Origin: Microbacteriaceae bacterium
Lineage (GTDB): Bacteria > Actinomycetota > Actinomycetes > Actinomycetales > Microbacteriaceae
Assembly (NCBI GenBank): GCA_947455385.1
Contig: CANGNR010000028.1
Span: forward strand, 1-11,955
Direction of reading: 5' to 3'
DNA length: 11,955 nucleotides
The position numbers and the translations under genes are program-made. Of the stretch, positions 6,490-11,955 are shown piece after piece. The notes beneath the pieces are model-generated. The model was given only the letters and a program-made list of their open reading frames with translations. It did not search any database and was not told the DNA's origin. Positions within the stretch are counted from its first letter, which is position 1. Every line of letters begins with the position of its first letter.

Positions 6490-7500
6490 TTAGCGAGCTG
6501 CGATGAACCCAACCCGGTCATAGACCGCTGCAAGAGTCTGCTCGGCTTGGGCGTTGGCCTTTGCTGCGCCGTCGGCTAGCAGGCGGTCGAGCTCGGCGAC
6601 GTCGCTGAGGAGCTCTTCGGTGCGGTTTCGAATGGGTTCGATGGCGGCCACAACTACATCGGCGACCTCGCCCTTTAGAGCGCCATAGCCGGCGCCGGCA
6701 AAGCGAGCCTCGAGCGATGCGATGCTCTCGCCGCTGATCGCACTGTGAATGCCGAGCAGGTTCGAGATGCCAGGCTTGGCGTCGCGGTCGAAGCGAATCT
6801 CGCCATCCGTGTCGGTGACTGCACTCTTGATCTTCTTCACCACCACGCTGGTGTCATCCATGATGTTGACCAGGCCCTTTGGGTCGGCAGCAGACTTCGA
6901 CATCTTGGCCTCGGGGTTTTGCAGGTCGTAAATCTTTGCGGTCTCTTTGAGAATGACTGCCTCGGGAATCACGAAGGTGTCGCCGAAGCGCGAGTTGAAG
7001 CGGGTGGCGAGGTCGCGGGTCAGCTCAAGGTGCTGGCGCTGGTCTTCGCCCACGGGCACGGCCTTCGGCTGGTAAAGCAAGATGTCTGCCGCCTGCAAAA
7101 TCGGGTAGGTAAACAAACCCACGGATGCGCTCTCGCTGCCACCCTTTTGGGTCTTGTCTTTGAACTGGGTCATGCGGCCGGCCTCGCCCATGCCCGTGAT
7201 GCAGTTGAGCACCCAGGCGAGCTGCGCGTGCGCCGGCACGTGGCTCTGCACGAAGAGGGCCGACTTGTTGTGGTCGATGCCGGCGGCCAGATACTGGGCT
7301 GCGGTGCGGCGAGTGTTAGCGCGCAACTCTGCTGGCTCTTGTGGCACAGTGATGGCGTGCAGGTCAACGATGCAGTAGTAGGCGTTGAAGTCATCCTGCA
7401 TGTTCGCCCAGTTGACCAAAGCGCCAAGGTAGTTGCCGAGGTGAAGCGAGCCGGCAGAAGGCTGCATGCCGCTGAGCAGATTTGGTTTGGCTGAGGTCAT
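6490..7500 (-). CDS. trpS: Tryptophanyl-tRNA synthetase
   Basis: This class Ic aminoacyl-tRNA synthetase charges tRNA-Trp in the cytoplasm. With the ATG at 7500 the protein has 336 residues, matching the usual 330-340. The N-terminal HIGH-type motif is within PSAGSLHLGNYLG (14-26), followed by IVDLHAIT (44-51), GEDQRQHLELTRDLA (151-165) and the KMSKS loop KMSKS (199-203). A GTG seven codons upstream (7521) would also keep the frame. The ATG is chosen because a TAGAAT box ends eight bases before it, which predicts a transcript beginning at this codon, and because the family starts close to the LLSGMQPSAG segment. There is no ribosome binding site at either candidate. It lies 50 bases downstream of xth on the same strand. 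Confidence 0.96.
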   Translation of the reverse strand: MTSAKPNLLSGMQPSAGSLHLGNYLGALVNWANMQDDFNAYYCIVDLHAITVPQEPAELRANTRRTAAQYLAAGIDHNKSALFVQSHVPAHAQLAWVLNCITGMGEAGRMTQFKDKTQKGGSESASVGLFTYPILQAADILLYQPKAVPVGEDQRQHLELTRDLATRFNSRFGDTFVIPEAVILKETAKIYDLQNPEAKMSKSAADPKGLVNIMDDTSVVVKKIKSAVTDTDGEIRFDRDAKPGISNLLGIHSAISGESIASLEARFAGAGYGALKGEVADVVVAAIEPIRNRTEELLSDVAELDRLLADGAAKANAQAEQTLAAVYDRVGFIAAR

Positions 7501-7507
7501 GTGGCCA

Positions 7508-7513
7508 ATTCTA
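7508..7513 (-). promoter_or_regulatory. Probable -10 box of trpS giving a leaderless transcript
   Basis: TAGAAT on the minus strand, with seven bases between it and the ATG at 7500, so the predicted first transcribed base is the A of the start codon. No ribosome binding site precedes the ATG. No convincing -35 box is visible. Confidence 0.55.
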
Positions 7514-7527
7514 TTCGTCACGGATGC

Positions 7528-7545
7528 GCCGCAGCGCTTGGCGGC
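7528..7545 (-). other. Stem-loop between xth and trpS
   Basis: GCCGC and GCGGC flank an eight-base loop just after the xth stop. With only five pairs and no U tract it is a weak candidate for a terminator; it also lies where the -35 region of the trpS promoter would be. Confidence 0.25.
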
Positions 7546-7550
7546 TCGGG

Positions 7551-8381
7551 TTAGAGCGCGTACTCGACAACCACGGGCGAGTGGTCTGTCCAGCGGGTGT
7601 CATAGGAGGCTGCTCGACGCACGGCGTAGTTGCTCGCGTGCTCGGCCAGCTTGGGAGTCGCAAGTTGGTAGTCGATGCGCCAGCCGGCATCGGTGTCGAA
7701 GGCCTGGCCGCGAAACGACCACCAGGTGTATGGGCCGGGGGTTTCGGGGTGAGCCTGACGGCCTAGGTCGATCCAGCCCTGGGTGTGCATCCAAGTGTCA
7801 AAGTAGGCGCGTTCTTCTGGCAGAAAGCCCGCGTTTTTCAGGTTGCCCTTCCAGTTTTTGATGTCGAGCTCGGTGTGCCCGACGTTGAGGTCGCCAACGA
7901 CCACGGCGAGGCTGCCGGCGGAGATGAGCTGCTGCATGCGCTCGGTCATTGCCTCGAGAAACTTGTATTTCTCGCCCTGCTTGGGGGTGTCGACCTCGCC
8001 CGAGTGCACGTAGGTGCTGATCACGGTGAAGCTGCCGCTTGGGGTTGCGAAGTCTGCCTCGAGCCAGCGACCGGCGCTGTCGAAGTTGTCGGGGCCAAGG
8101 GTTGTGCGCGAGGCAGTGGCGGGCTGGCGGCTCACAATGGCGACTCCCGCGCGGCCTTTAGCGCTGGCCGAATCGTGCAGCACGTGCCAGATGCCGCCAG
8201 AGGTGGCCAGCCCGCCGGCCTCGGCAAGCAGTGCCTCTAGGTCGCTGGTCTCGGCGCGCACCTCTTGCAGGGCCAGGATGTCTGGTTGCTCCTGCTCGAG
8301 CCACTCGGCCATGCCCTTTCGAAAGGCGGCGCGAACGCCGTTCACATTGACGGTGACTACCTTCATGGGCTTGTTTGGCAT
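7551..8381 (-). CDS. xth: Exodeoxyribonuclease III-type AP endonuclease
   Basis: A Mg2+-dependent DNA repair nuclease that cuts at abasic sites and trims 3' ends, from the endonuclease/exonuclease/phosphatase superfamily. The 276 residues carry every expected catalytic landmark: NVNGVRAA (N12), ALQEVRAE (E40), STYVHSGE (Y124), VVGDLNVGHTELDIKNWKGN (D164 and N166), GWRIDYQLAT (D237) and WTDHSPV (D266, H267). The start at 8381 is chosen because a TAAACT box lies seven bases upstream, predicting a leaderless transcript. An ATG five codons later (8366) is the alternative, closer to where the E. coli protein begins. An AGGAG lies 15 bases before the ATG but overlaps the promoter box and is probably not transcribed. 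The gene is divergent from the enzyme I gene. Confidence 0.95.
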   Translation of the reverse strand: MPNKPMKVVTVNVNGVRAAFRKGMAEWLEQEQPDILALQEVRAETSDLEALLAEAGGLATSGGIWHVLHDSASAKGRAGVAIVSRQPATASRTTLGPDNFDSAGRWLEADFATPSGSFTVISTYVHSGEVDTPKQGEKYKFLEAMTERMQQLISAGSLAVVVGDLNVGHTELDIKNWKGNLKNAGFLPEERAYFDTWMHTQGWIDLGRQAHPETPGPYTWWSFRGQAFDTDAGWRIDYQLATPKLAEHASNYAVRRAASYDTRWTDHSPVVVEYAL

Positions 8382-8388
8382 GAGAGCA

Positions 8389-8394
8389 AGTTTA
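8389..8394 (-). promoter_or_regulatory. Probable -10 box of xth giving a leaderless transcript
   Basis: TAAACT on the minus strand, with seven bases between it and the ATG at 8381. It shares a 35-base intergenic gap with the opposed -10 box of the enzyme I gene; ten bases separate the two boxes. Confidence 0.45.
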
Positions 8395-8404
8395 TGCTCC
8401 TGCG

Positions 8405-8410
8405 TAGAAT
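8405..8410 (+). promoter_or_regulatory. Probable -10 box of the enzyme I gene giving a leaderless transcript
   Basis: TAGAAT followed by six bases and the ATG at 8417, so the transcript would begin at the start codon. There is no purine-rich ribosome binding site between box and start. No clear -35 hexamer lies 16-18 bases upstream. Confidence 0.5.
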
Positions 8411-8416
8411 CGACTC

Positions 8417-10105
8417 ATGGCAGAGCGGGTCTTGGTTGGTGCGGGCGTGGGCGCCGGTGCCGCAGATGGTCCGGCGTTCAGCACGATTGCACCAAAGGCC
8501 CCGGCCATGCCAGCCCACCAGACCCCAGCTGCCGCGCGAGCCCAGTTTGACCCAGCGGTCGAGGCCGCCAGAGCTTCTTTTGCCGGCCCGCGACCGGGAC
8601 TCATTCAGCTCAAGGGCGCCCTAGAGTCGCTCGCGGCTCGGCTCGAGCTGGGCACGGGCGAGGCTACCGGTGACGAGGTGATGTCGACCCTTGCGGTGAT
8701 GCTGCGCGATCCGCTGCTGCTTCAGGGAATCAAAGATCACATGGCCGACGGAGCTCGACTCGAGGCGGCGGTCACGGGCGCCTTCGGCGGTTTCGCACGC
8801 AAGTTGCGCGCGGTCGGCGGGTTCTTCGCCGAGCGGGCAGACGACCTCGAGGCGCTCGCCGGGCAGGTCTTGGCAGAGCTAAACGGTGAGCCAGCCGAGG
8901 CTGCAAGGCCCGCCCAACCGAGCGGACCATACGTACTCGTGGCCGAGTCGCTCACGCCCATCAACGTGGCTCAACTCGAGCGCGCTCACGTGCGTGCCGT
9001 CGTCTGCGCCACCGGCAGCGCCACCTCGCACGCGGCAATCATGTTGCGCGGGGCCGGCATCCCGGCGGTTTTTGGAGTGGTAGGTGCCGACACCATCGAG
9101 GCCAACGAGCGGCTGCTGGTTGACGCCTCGAGCGGGCAGGTTCTGGTCTCGCCATCCGACGACGAAATCGAGCAGTACCGAAATGCCGAGGATGCGCTGC
9201 ACTCGCCGCAGGCTCTGGCCGTGGGTCATGTCGATGTCGGGGTCGAGATTCTCGCCAACATCGGCTCGAGTTCAGAGGCGCGGTCGGCCAAGCTAGCCGG
9301 GGCCGGGGGAGTCGGCCTGTTTCGCACCGAGCTGCTCTATTTAGGCAGGCAAACGCCGCCAGACCTCGAGGAGCAGGTCTGGGAGTACACCCAGGTGCTT
9401 CGCCAGTTTGAGGGCCGCAAGGTGATCGCGCGAGTGTTAGACCTCGACCAAGACAAACCGCTGCCGTTTCTTAAGGTCGAGCGACGCCAGCGAAACGCAA
9501 GCACCGGCGAACTCGAGCCCCGCAAATATGCCGACCGTGGGTTTCGCGCACTGCTAACCAACCCCAAGGTTCTCGAGACTCAGTTGCTGGCGCTCGCGTT
9601 GGCCCAGCAAAAGGTTCCGCAGACCGAGCTGTGGGTGATGGCCCCGATGGTGGTTTCGGCAGCCGAGGCGGTCAAGTTCGTCAAGGCGGCCAGATCTGCC
9701 GTGCTCTCGGCTGCTCTTCACAACGCCCGTCTGCCGCACGCCTTTGGCAAGGTCGGCGTGATGATTGAGGTGCCCGAGATCTGCAGCCCCGGTGAGCTTG
9801 CCAAGACGCTATCGGCGGTGGACTTTGTGAGTGTTGGCACAAACGACCTGAGTCAGTATGCCCTCGGACTCTCGCGCGAAGACTCTAGCTCCGACCTCGC
9901 TTTGGCTCGCGAGCCGCGAGTTCTTCAATTGATTGGTCAGGTGGCAACCGCGGCCGAGCGAGCTGGCAAGCCGGTCGGTGTTTGCGGTGAGGCGGCTGCG
10001 GATCCGGATTCGGCCGCACTGTTTATTGAGCTTGGTGTATCGAGTCTGTCGGCCTCGCCGGTTTTGATTCCGCAGCTTCGCCAGGCTTTGGCCGCTAGGC
10101 AGTAA
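8417..10105 (+). CDS. ptsI: PTS enzyme I-like phosphoenolpyruvate-protein phosphotransferase
   Basis: The family transfers phosphate from PEP to HPr, the first step of sugar uptake by the phosphotransferase system. The 562-residue length is near normal. Residues 1 to about 155 match the helical HPr-binding domain (VMLRDPLLLQGIKDHM, 94-109). The swivelling phosphohistidine domain follows, with GSATSHAAIML (H205), then the PEP barrel: LFRTELLYL (R303), ARVLDLDQDKPLPFL (R339, K347), DRGFRALL (R374), MIEVPEI (E451), VGTNDLSQY (N476, D477) and GVCGEAAADP (C523). Catalytic residues are kept, but DLDQDK replaces the usual D-GG/GA-DK, and the NPxLGxRG stretch reads RKYADRGFR, preceded by a basic insertion (355-370). 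No HPr or permease gene is nearby. It could be the general enzyme I of this genome or a diverged paralogue. Its end overlaps the convergent Rieske gene by 11 bases. Confidence 0.9.
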   Translation: MAERVLVGAGVGAGAADGPAFSTIAPKAPAMPAHQTPAAARAQFDPAVEAARASFAGPRPGLIQLKGALESLAARLELGTGEATGDEVMSTLAVMLRDPLLLQGIKDHMADGARLEAAVTGAFGGFARKLRAVGGFFAERADDLEALAGQVLAELNGEPAEAARPAQPSGPYVLVAESLTPINVAQLERAHVRAVVCATGSATSHAAIMLRGAGIPAVFGVVGADTIEANERLLVDASSGQVLVSPSDDEIEQYRNAEDALHSPQALAVGHVDVGVEILANIGSSSEARSAKLAGAGGVGLFRTELLYLGRQTPPDLEEQVWEYTQVLRQFEGRKVIARVLDLDQDKPLPFLKVERRQRNASTGELEPRKYADRGFRALLTNPKVLETQLLALALAQQKVPQTELWVMAPMVVSAAEAVKFVKAARSAVLSAALHNARLPHAFGKVGVMIEVPEICSPGELAKTLSAVDFVSVGTNDLSQYALGLSREDSSSDLALAREPRVLQLIGQVATAAERAGKPVGVCGEAAADPDSAALFIELGVSSLSASPVLIPQLRQALAARQ

Positions 10106-10679
10106 TCGTCACGATGCCCGTTTTTGGGTCAATCGTGAGAGCGAAGTTTCTGAGTGCCGGCACACTTCGGTTGCCGAAGTTGCGCGGTGGCATGGTGTTG
10201 GCGCCGGTGGTCATATCGAACGCCGCCCCGTGCTGGCTGCAAATCAGGTTGTTGCCCTGCCAGCGGTCGAGCGGGCGAAGCTGGTGAGTGCAGAGGCCCT
10301 TGAAGGCTCTAAAGACGCCTGGCTTGGGCTGCGTCACGACGATGAAGGTGTCTTCTCGCTCTACCTTGGTGCGACCGCCATCCTCGGTTTTGACGGTGTC
10401 CATCTTTATTACGTATCGAGTGGCGGTGCCAAGCTTGGGCCACATTCTGTCGGTCTTCGAGTTGGTGAGCGTATAGGTCTTAGTGGTGGCTACGGCCGCC
10501 GCGAACGCCATCGAGGATGCGCTCGAGAATCCGATGGTTGCGAGCGCGGCACCAGCTGCCTTTAGCAGCCCGCGGCGTGAGAGGTGTCGATCTTCTTGCG
10601 GCTCAACATAGACGACGTTTTCGGCCGGGGCGCGACGAACGAGATCAGGGTGTTGCCCGCACTCGTTTTCGCAACTCAT
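10095..10679 (-). CDS. Tat-exported Rieske-like [2Fe-2S] protein
   Basis: A 194-residue redox protein. Residues 34-64 form a twin-arginine signal (SRRGLLK at 34-40, then an alanine-rich hydrophobic stretch and AFA cleavage-type motifs), so it is probably folded in the cytoplasm and exported, perhaps staying anchored. The C-terminal half is a Rieske domain: GLCTHQL gives C130 and H132, and ICSQHGAAFD gives C147 and H150, the four cluster ligands. The two disulfide cysteines of respiratory Rieske proteins (CTHxGC and CPCHG) are replaced by R135 and Q149, so it resembles low-potential Rieske proteins in that respect. Ahead of the Tat motif is an unusual 33-residue stretch with C3, C7 and H10. 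The ATG follows a TACCCT box by six bases. The partner is unknown; it is not next to a cytochrome bc1 operon here. Confidence 0.85.
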   Translation of the reverse strand: MSCENECGQHPDLVRRAPAENVVYVEPQEDRHLSRRGLLKAAGAALATIGFSSASSMAFAAAVATTKTYTLTNSKTDRMWPKLGTATRYVIKMDTVKTEDGGRTKVEREDTFIVVTQPKPGVFRAFKGLCTHQLRPLDRWQGNNLICSQHGAAFDMTTGANTMPPRNFGNRSVPALRNFALTIDPKTGIVTITA

Positions 10680-10685
10680 GACTTA

Positions 10686-10713
10686 AGGGTAAACCCGCAT
10701 GGCGCTTGGCCAA
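10686..10713 (-). promoter_or_regulatory. Probable promoter of the Rieske-like gene (leaderless)
   Basis: On the minus strand, TTGGCC (10708-10713) is a fair -35 box, followed by 16 bases and TACCCT (10686-10691) as -10 box, then six bases to the ATG at 10679. Transcription would begin at the start codon. No ribosome binding site is present. Confidence 0.5.
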
Positions 10714-10729
10714 CAGGCTCATTCGCCAT
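10699..10729 (-). repeat. Inverted repeat between sdhB and the Rieske-like gene
   Basis: ATGGCG and CGCCAT arms (10699-10704 and 10724-10729) flank a 19-base spacer that contains the palindrome TTGGCCAA (10706-10713), the same bases as the proposed -35 box. No U tract follows, so this is not a usual terminator. TATAAA on the minus strand at 10729-10734 touches one arm and could be a second -10 box. An operator is possible but unproven. Confidence 0.3.
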
Positions 10730-10764
10730 TTATAAGCAAGTTCCCAGAAATAGTTCAGCGGGCT

Positions 10765-11508
10765 TTAGCGGCGACCCCGCAGAATCGCCTGCTTGACCTC
10801 TGCGATCGCGCGCGTTACCTGGATGCCGCGAGGGCAGGCTTCGGTGCAGTTGAAGGTGGTGCGGCAACGCCACACGCCCTCTTTGTCGTTGAGGATGTCT
10901 AGTCGCACCGACGATGCCTCATCGCGCGAATCGAAGATAAAACGGTGGGCGTTGACGATTGCCGCTGGGCCGAAGTACTGCCCGTCTGTCCAGAACACTG
11001 GGCAAGACGAGGTGCACGCGGCACAGAGAATGCACTTGGTGGTCTCGTCGAAGCGCTCGCGGTCTTCGGGCGACTGGATGCGCTCTGCGACCGGAGTATC
11101 CGAGGCAATCAAGAACGGCTTGACCGCGCGGTAAGCCTCATAGAACGGGTTCATGTCGACAACGAGGTCTTTTTCAACCGAGAGACCCTTGATTGGCTCA
11201 ACGTAGATTGGCTCGTTGATGTCGAGGTCTTTGATCAGGGTCTTGCAGGCAAGGCGGTTGCGGCCGTTGATGCGCATTGCATCGGAGCCACACACGCCGT
11301 GGGCGCAGGAGCGACGGAAGGTCAGCGAACCGTCCTGCTCCCACTTGATCTTGTGCAGGGCGTCGAGCACTCGGTCGGTGCCGTGCACCTCGACGTCAAA
11401 GTCCTGCCAGCGCGCCTCTTGGCCATCCTCTGGATTGAATCGGCGAACGAACAGCGTCACCGTAAAGGTCGGGACGACGCCGATTTCTTGTGCGGTCTCG
11501 GTAGCCAT
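10765..11508 (-). CDS. sdhB: Succinate dehydrogenase iron-sulfur subunit
   Basis: The electron-transfer subunit of respiratory complex II, carrying electrons from the SdhA flavin to quinone at the membrane. The 247-residue protein has the ferredoxin domain with the [2Fe-2S] ligands in RRSCAHGVCGSDAMRI and NRLAC (C68, C73, D76, C88). The helical domain has CILCAACTSSCP (C159, C162, C165, C169) and CRTTFNCTEACPRGI (C215, C221, C225), which supply the [4Fe-4S] and [3Fe-4S] clusters. All ligands are present. The ATG shares one base with the sdhA stop (TAATG), so translation is coupled; a GGAG inside the last sdhA codons may help. Eighty-five bases separate it from the Rieske-like gene on the same strand, with no terminator, so read-through is possible. 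Confidence 0.97.
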   Translation of the reverse strand: MATETAQEIGVVPTFTVTLFVRRFNPEDGQEARWQDFDVEVHGTDRVLDALHKIKWEQDGSLTFRRSCAHGVCGSDAMRINGRNRLACKTLIKDLDINEPIYVEPIKGLSVEKDLVVDMNPFYEAYRAVKPFLIASDTPVAERIQSPEDRERFDETTKCILCAACTSSCPVFWTDGQYFGPAAIVNAHRFIFDSRDEASSVRLDILNDKEGVWRCRTTFNCTEACPRGIQVTRAIAEVKQAILRGRR

Positions 11509-11955
11509 TAGTACTTACGCTCCATCGGCTGGTAGTTCGTGATCGTGACTGGCTTCCAGTCGATCTTGATGTCTTGGTTCTTGCCCTTTGGCGCCTTCTG
11601 CAGGTAGGCCATCGAGTGCAACATGAACTTCTTGTCGTCGCGCTCCGGGTAGTCCTCGCGAAAGTGTCCGCCGCGGCTCTCGCGTCGCTCGCGTGCGGTG
11701 ATGGTGAGCACCTCGGCGAGGTCGAGCAAGAAGCCGAGCTCGATTGCCTCGAGCAGGTCGGTGTTGAAACGAAGGCCCTTGTCTTGAATCTGAACGTTCT
11801 GGTAGCGCTTGCGAAGGTCTGAGATCTTGGCCATGGCCTCGTTCAGCGAATCCTCGGTGCGGTAAACCTGGGCGTTCATGTCCATGGTGTCTTGCAGTTC
11901 TTTGCGCAGGGTGGCGACCTTTTCGGTGCCGGTCGAGTTGCGCATCGCATCCATG
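11508..11955 (-). CDS. sdhA: Succinate dehydrogenase flavoprotein subunit, C-terminal part (truncated by window)
   Basis: The 3' end of the gene for the FAD-containing subunit that oxidises succinate to fumarate. About 148 of an expected near-580 residues are visible, and the frame is open to the right edge. They match the C-terminal helical domain of the family: a long charged region, then ERRESRGGHFREDYPERDD (the conserved SRG-H-R-DYP-RDD block) and the terminal YQPMERKY. The FAD-binding domain lies outside the window. It is followed by sdhB with a one-base TAATG overlap, the normal sdhCDAB order. Confidence 0.95.
   Translation of the reverse strand, partial: MDAMRNSTGTEKVATLRKELQDTMDMNAQVYRTEDSLNEAMAKISDLRKRYQNVQIQDKGLRFNTDLLEAIELGFLLDLAEVLTITARERRESRGGHFREDYPERDDKKFMLHSMAYLQKAPKGKNQDIKIDWKPVTITNYQPMERKY

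Noticed and set aside
6745..7494. Long open frame (249 codons) on the plus strand across trpS
   Set aside because: It is antisense to a fully recognisable trpS, has no recognisable domain or ribosome binding site, and is the kind of shadow frame expected at this G+C content.
7501..7521. GTG at 7521 as trpS start
   Set aside because: The TAGAAT box at 7508-7513 would lie inside the coding region, and the ATG at 7500 gives the usual length and N-terminus.
8417..10105. PEP synthase or pyruvate phosphate dikinase
   Set aside because: There is no nucleotide-binding domain, the length is near 560, and the domain order (helical HPr-binding, phosphohistidine, barrel) is that of enzyme I.
10945..11511. 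188-codon plus-strand frame over sdhB
   Set aside because: It lies opposite a complete sdhB with all cluster ligands; composition-driven shadow.
1..11955. CRISPR arrays, transposases, tRNA genes, prophage genes, defence islands
   Set aside because: No direct-repeat array, transposase or integrase motif, or cloverleaf was seen in a read of both strands; the regions between genes are short and explained.

Overview
The window (about 60% G+C by eye) looks like the chromosome of an actinobacterium, most likely of the Microbacteriaceae type. The evidence is an actinobacterial-style enzyme I of the phosphotransferase system, an SdhB with the CRTTFNCTEACPRGI signature, a compact ribD-ribE-ribBA-ribH operon under an FMN riboswitch, and several genes whose start codon lies 6-7 bases after a TANNNT box, as in leaderless actinobacterial transcripts. 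The genus cannot be fixed from this sequence. I see no mobile element, CRISPR array, tRNA or rRNA.

Layout. Positions 1-2386 (+) hold an ABC-2 type exporter: the C-terminal part of a DrrA/NodI-like ATPase, cut by the window edge, and two paralogous membrane subunits joined by overlapping stop/start codons. Positions 6413-2394 (-) hold the riboflavin unit: promoter, FMN riboswitch, ribD, ribE, ribBA, ribH, then a small unrecognised four-helix membrane protein. Positions 8381-6490 (-) hold an exonuclease III-type AP endonuclease (xth) followed by trpS. Divergent from xth is a PTS enzyme I-like gene (8417-10105, +). It runs tail to tail into a Tat-exported Rieske-like protein (10679-10095, -). 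Upstream of that lie sdhB (11508-10765, -) and the 3' end of sdhA, cut by the right edge.

How the genes work together. RibBA makes the two precursors, from GTP and ribulose 5-phosphate; RibD processes the pyrimidine branch; RibH and RibE complete riboflavin. The riboswitch senses FMN and probably controls ribD translation, because I see no U-tailed terminator. SdhA/SdhB oxidise succinate to feed electrons to quinone. The Rieske-like protein is an exported redox protein of unknown partner. Enzyme I would start a phosphorelay from PEP, but no HPr or sugar permease is in view.

Most of the window is ordinary housekeeping. The parts that repay a second look are the recurring leaderless-start architecture (including a 35-base divergent promoter), the enzyme I with altered PEP-site segments, the Rieske-like protein without the usual disulfide cysteines but with cysteines ahead of its Tat signal, and the unknown membrane protein at the end of the riboflavin operon. 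I found no clear new biological system.
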